A stretch of 64,000 bases of DNA, taken from Methanomassiliicoccus sp. (GTDB lineage: Archaea; Thermoplasmatota; Thermoplasmata; Methanomassiliicoccales; Methanomassiliicoccaceae). This document shows, piece by piece, positions 61,274 through 64,000 of the stretch. The translations under genes and the position numbers were made by a program. The notes beneath the pieces are model-generated. The model saw nothing but the letters and a program-made list of their open reading frames with translations. It did no database searches and was not told where the DNA came from. The stretch spans positions 1 to 64,000 of the forward strand of contig JAEILR010000020.1 of assembly GCA_016109435.1 (NCBI GenBank), given 5' to 3'. Every line of letters starts with the position of its first letter. The stretch's first letter is position 1.

Positions 61274-62367
61274 CACCGCTCACCCCCGGTCATGAATCTG
61301 CGGTGCTTTTCAAGCTGCTCGGACAGTTCCGGGGGCATCTCCGCGTAGGTGTGGACGAACACGTCATCCAGGGTGGGACCGGGAACGGCCTCGGCCTGCT
61401 CCACGCTCTTCTCAACAAACTCTTTGGCCTCGTTCCATATGGCCTCGTCCCCCTTCTCGTCCAGCAAACCCTTCGACATCATGTACGCCTTCAGCCGGAT
61501 CAGGGGATCGCGGGGCTCCCATTCCTTCAGCTCCGCTTCCTCGCGGTACTTCTTGGCATCGTCCGAGGTGGTATGGTCCCCCAGGCGGTAGGTGTACGCT
61601 TCGATCAGGGTGGGGCCGTCCCCTCTCCTCGCCCTCTCCGCCGCCTCCTTGGTGGCGATGTACATGGCCAGTAGGTCGTTCCCGTCGACCTGTATGGACG
61701 GGAACCCGTAGGCGCAGGCCTTCTGGGCGATGGTGGGGGCGGCGGTCTGCCTGCTCCGGGGCACCGATATGGCCCACTGGTTGTTCTGGACGACGAACAC
61801 GTTGGCGGTCTTGAGGACCCCCGCGGTGTTGAGGGCCTCGTGAAAATCACCCTCCGAGGTCGCCCCGTCGCCGCAGAAGGCGAGGACGATCTTTCCCTCC
61901 TGGCGATACGATGACGCGTAGGCGATGCCCACGGCGATGGGGAGCTGAGACCCTACCGGGATGGTCGATGGTGTGACCTTCAACTCCTCCGGGTAGCGGC
62001 TGCCCTCCTCGTTCCCCATCCAGCTGAGGTAATAGCTTTTCAGGGGGAGCCCCTTCCACAGCAGCCCGGTCAGCTCCCGGAAGGCCCATACGAACCAGTC
62101 CTCCTGCCCGGTGGCCATGGCTGGTCCCAGGGACGCGGCCTCCTGCCCCCGGTTGGGCGGATACGCTCCCAAGCGGCCCTGGCGCTGCAGGATCACCGCC
62201 TTCTCGTCGGCCACCCGGGCGAGCACCATGATGCGGTACGCTTTTCTAAGGACCTCGGGATCGATGTCCGGCTCCAGTGATGGCTCAACTATCCTTCCGT
62301 CCTGATCGAGCACCTGCAGCATCCTGCCGGCGTGGGGGTTGTAGTCATCGGTCAACATGGTCCTCAT
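61273..62367 (-). CDS. pdhA: 2-oxoacid dehydrogenase E1 alpha subunit
   Basis: A 364-residue subunit of normal length. The thiamine-diphosphate motif is GDGATSEGDFHEALNTAGVLKTANVFVVQNNQW (about 166-198). The phosphorylation-loop-like region YRLGDHTTSDDAKKYR follows at about 260. The ATG at 62367 overlaps the end of lipA by 23 bases; an ATG at 62358 is an alternative start. It is the second gene of a lipA-pdhA-pdhB-pdhC operon. Confidence 0.95.
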   Translation of the reverse strand: MRTMLTDDYNPHAGRMLQVLDQDGRIVEPSLEPDIDPEVLRKAYRIMVLARVADEKAVILQRQGRLGAYPPNRGQEAASLGPAMATGQEDWFVWAFRELTGLLWKGLPLKSYYLSWMGNEEGSRYPEELKVTPSTIPVGSQLPIAVGIAYASSYRQEGKIVLAFCGDGATSEGDFHEALNTAGVLKTANVFVVQNNQWAISVPRSRQTAAPTIAQKACAYGFPSIQVDGNDLLAMYIATKEAAERARRGDGPTLIEAYTYRLGDHTTSDDAKKYREEAELKEWEPRDPLIRLKAYMMSKGLLDEKGDEAIWNEAKEFVEKSVEQAEAVPGPTLDDVFVHTYAEMPPELSEQLEKHRRFMTGGER

Positions 62368-63223
62368 TTCCGCTATCGAATAGGGTATGGGCGTTAAATG
62401 AGCTTCGCATCAGCGGGGCCGAGGCCACATGCCGGAAGCCCATTACCTTGGCCTCCTGGCCCAGGGAGCGGAACACCTCCGGCCGCACGTACTCGCGGAC
62501 CTCTAGGTCGCAGTTGCGCGGCTTTATGTACTGCCCGATGGCGATGGCCTCCACCCCCGCCTCCCGCAGGTCGACGAGGGTCATCCTCACCTCACCTATC
62601 GTTTCTCCAAGTCCGAGCATGAGGGAGCTTTTTGTTATCATGCCGGGAGACACTTCCTTAATCGCCCGCAGGGCGTCGAGGGAGCGACCATAGGAGCTGC
62701 GGCGGTCCCTCACCCATTGCAGCCTCTCCACTGTTTCTATATTATGGCCGAGGACGTCCGGACCGGCCTCCGCTACGGTGCGGATGTCGTCCCGACAGGC
62801 CCTCATGTCCGGGATCAGGAGTTCGATACCGGTGCCGGGACTGTGTCTGCGGACAGCGTCCACCACCGCGCTGAAATGTCCGGCCCCCTGGTCGGGAAGG
62901 TCGTCCCTGGTAACGGAGGTGATCACCACGTACCTCAGCCCGAGGTCCCTCACCGCCGCGGCGATGCGTTCGATCTCGCCCCCGTCCACCACGTCAGGCC
63001 TGCCGTGCCCCACCGCGCAGAACCGGCAGTTGCGGGTGCACCGCTCGCCAAGGATCATGAACGTAGCATGGCCGCGCGACCAGCAGTCGGAGATGTTGGG
63101 GCAGTGGGAGGAATCGCAGACCGTGCGGATCTCCCTCGCCCGGGTGAGCGCCCGCAGGCGCACGAAACCCTCGCCAGTGGGAGCCCTTACCCTCAGCCAC
63201 TCCGGTTTGTTCTCCAGGGACAT
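62345..63223 (-). CDS. lipA: lipoyl synthase
   Basis: A 292-residue radical SAM enzyme. The auxiliary cluster motif CDSSHCPNISDCW is near 34-46; the radical SAM motif CTRNCRFC near 63-70; and the C-terminal RSSFNAH that ligates the auxiliary cluster near 275-281. It inserts two sulfurs into the octanoyl chain on E2. The ATG at 63223 follows a TATA-like CTTTTTACG at about 63250-63258. It heads the pdh operon. No lipB is near; how octanoate reaches E2 is open, and LplA-LplB may do it. Confidence 0.95.
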   Translation of the reverse strand: MSLENKPEWLRVRAPTGEGFVRLRALTRAREIRTVCDSSHCPNISDCWSRGHATFMILGERCTRNCRFCAVGHGRPDVVDGGEIERIAAAVRDLGLRYVVITSVTRDDLPDQGAGHFSAVVDAVRRHSPGTGIELLIPDMRACRDDIRTVAEAGPDVLGHNIETVERLQWVRDRRSSYGRSLDALRAIKEVSPGMITKSSLMLGLGETIGEVRMTLVDLREAGVEAIAIGQYIKPRNCDLEVREYVRPEVFRSLGQEAKVMGFRHVASAPLMRSSFNAHTLFDSGNEDHVDR

Positions 63224-63322
63224 GCCGCCATGCTCTATGGAAAGTAAGACGTAAAAAGGCACCGTCGGCAGCCTGCCAACACCACGAACGGTCCTTGTAA
63301 TGAACACGGCAGCATAGGACAG

Positions 63323-63333
63323 GTATTATCATA
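63323..63333 (+). promoter_or_regulatory. TATA-like element of the DUF2769 genes
   Basis: TATTATCATAT lies about 35 bases before the ATG at 63364; the GGGGAGGG ribosome site at 63350-63357 is then within the transcript. Confidence 0.45.
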
Positions 63334-63363
63334 TGAAGGACAATATTGACGGGGAGGGACGAC

Positions 63364-63654
63364 ATGGACGCGTTCGAAACGATGCTTCAAGCCTTGTACC
63401 GGAACATGGGAGAGGAGTGGGAGAAGGAGATCGCAAAGCTCAAGGAGGAGTGCATCTGCCCCGACTGCCCTACGTACAATGAGTGCGCCGGGAAGATAGG
63501 CGAGAAGCTGTACTGCTTCCTGGGGAAGAGCCCTGAGTGCATCGAGAACGAGCTGGGGTGCTCATGTCCCGACTGTCCCATCACCGTCCGGGCGGAACTG
63601 GAGAACCTGTACTATTGTACCGGAGGATCCGAGATGGAGATGCGTAAAGGGTGA
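63364..63654 (+). CDS. DUF2769 cysteine-rich protein, copy 1
   Basis: A 96-residue protein of the DUF2769 family. The conserved Cys pattern is CICPDCPTYNEC ... LYCFLGKSPECI ... CSCPDCPI ... YYC. It has a GGGGAGGG ribosome site and an ATG at 63364. Most family members are archaeal, and the function is unknown; the Cys set suggests metal binding. A paralogue follows after seven bases. Confidence 0.92.
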   Translation: MDAFETMLQALYRNMGEEWEKEIAKLKEECICPDCPTYNECAGKIGEKLYCFLGKSPECIENELGCSCPDCPITVRAELENLYYCTGGSEMEMRKG

Positions 63655-63661
63655 GAAGAGG

Positions 63662-63943
63662 ATGCGCAACATCGACGAGCTTAACCGGATGGCCCCGGAG
63701 AGGAGGAAGGCCGAGATCGCGTCCATGCGGGATAGGTGCTCCTGCCCCCAGTGCCCGTCCCATACCGAGTGCGCCAGTGAGAGAGATGAGAAGATGTTCT
63801 GCTTCTATGGCCGATCCCCGGACTGCATCACCCGGGAGCTCAAATGCATCTGTCCCAAGTGCAAGGTCCACTCTGAGTTTGGCTTCCGCGGCGTCCATTA
63901 CTGCACCCGCGGCGGGGAGAGGACCTCGCCCAAACGGTTCTAG
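63662..63943 (+). CDS. DUF2769 cysteine-rich protein, copy 2
   Basis: A 93-residue paralogue of the preceding gene. Cys pattern: CSCPQCPSHTEC ... MFCFYGRSPDCI ... CICPKCKVH ... HYC. The CxCPxCxxxxxC and FC[FL][LY]G[RK]SP[ED]C cores are shared. The ATG follows a GAGAAGAGG ribosome site. The pair forms a compact operon divergent from lipA. Confidence 0.92.
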   Translation: MRNIDELNRMAPERRKAEIASMRDRCSCPQCPSHTECASERDEKMFCFYGRSPDCITRELKCICPKCKVHSEFGFRGVHYCTRGGERTSPKRF

Positions 63944-64000
63944 TGACCGCAATGGCCGGCAGGATGGTCGCCCCGTCCGGCCACCCAGCTGACGCCAAGA

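Noticed and set aside
63952-64000. Possible start of a gene running off the right end
   Set aside because: An ATG frame is open to the window edge, but 16 codons are too few to support a gene.
1-64000. General pyrrolysine decoding of TAG
   Set aside because: Many complete, full-length genes here (for example the YeiH-like, fasciclin, hydrolase, propeller, MFS and pepF genes) end at TAG, so TAG is used as an ordinary stop.
1-64000. CRISPR arrays, insertion sequences or prophage
   Set aside because: No regularly spaced repeats, transposase, integrase or phage structural gene was found on either strand.

Overview
The window looks like one contiguous piece of a GC-rich archaeal chromosome, most likely from the Thermoplasmatota and probably near Methanomassiliicoccales or a non-methanogenic relative. 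The evidence is TATA-type promoters about 25 to 35 bases before many starts, often giving leaderless or nearly leaderless mRNAs; a two-part lipoate ligase (lplB-lplA) as in Thermoplasma; tandem DUF2769 cysteine-rich proteins; an Lrp/AsnC-type regulator; ABC-F, TerC and MASE3-kinase genes; and many zinc-ribbon proteins. The lineage is an inference. I see no rRNA, tRNA, CRISPR array, insertion sequence or prophage, and no methanogenesis genes.

Layout. 1-6 kb: a YeiH-type exporter, a multi-zinc-ribbon protein, an anchored surface protein and two membrane proteins. 6-14 kb: a DUF4331 protein, an ICMT-like methyltransferase, a hemerythrin-like protein, an ABC-2 exporter, an AsnC-like regulator and a divergent DHA2 drug exporter. 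14-21.7 kb: a MASE3-PAS histidine kinase, a fasciclin protein, a flavodoxin with an apparent AUC start, an acetyltransferase, a K+ channel, an alpha/beta hydrolase and a 47-residue protein. 21.8-28.1 kb: a cytochrome c biogenesis operon (secreted CSCH protein, NapH-like polyferredoxin, CcmF), divergent from a secreted PQQ-type beta-propeller protein. 28.2-45.1 kb: an accessory stretch holding an amber-interrupted secreted gene, a zinc-finger paralogue, an SMR exporter, two stand-alone receivers, a ferredoxin, a KGG protein, an MFS carrier, the pepF/DUF1028 pair, a REC-GAF-PAS kinase, a sequon-rich surface protein and a decayed CDF metal transporter.

45-64 kb is more metabolic: a PepSY-like protein, TerC, ABC-F, two tandem membrane-tethered paralogues, two peroxiredoxins, hisD, a parvulin, a flavin reductase, two further zinc-finger paralogues, a ferredoxin-thioredoxin reductase with a thioredoxin-like partner, and a lipoate/2-oxoacid dehydrogenase island. 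In that island lipA-pdhA-pdhB-pdhC run on the minus strand and lplB-lplA on the plus strand converge on pdhC. It supplies both synthesis and ligation of lipoate for the E2 subunit; no E3 gene is present in the window.

Recurring themes are thiol/redox chemistry, extracytoplasmic proteins and signal-transduction proteins lacking adjacent partners. TAG is used as an ordinary stop by many complete genes here, so I do not assume pyrrolysine decoding.
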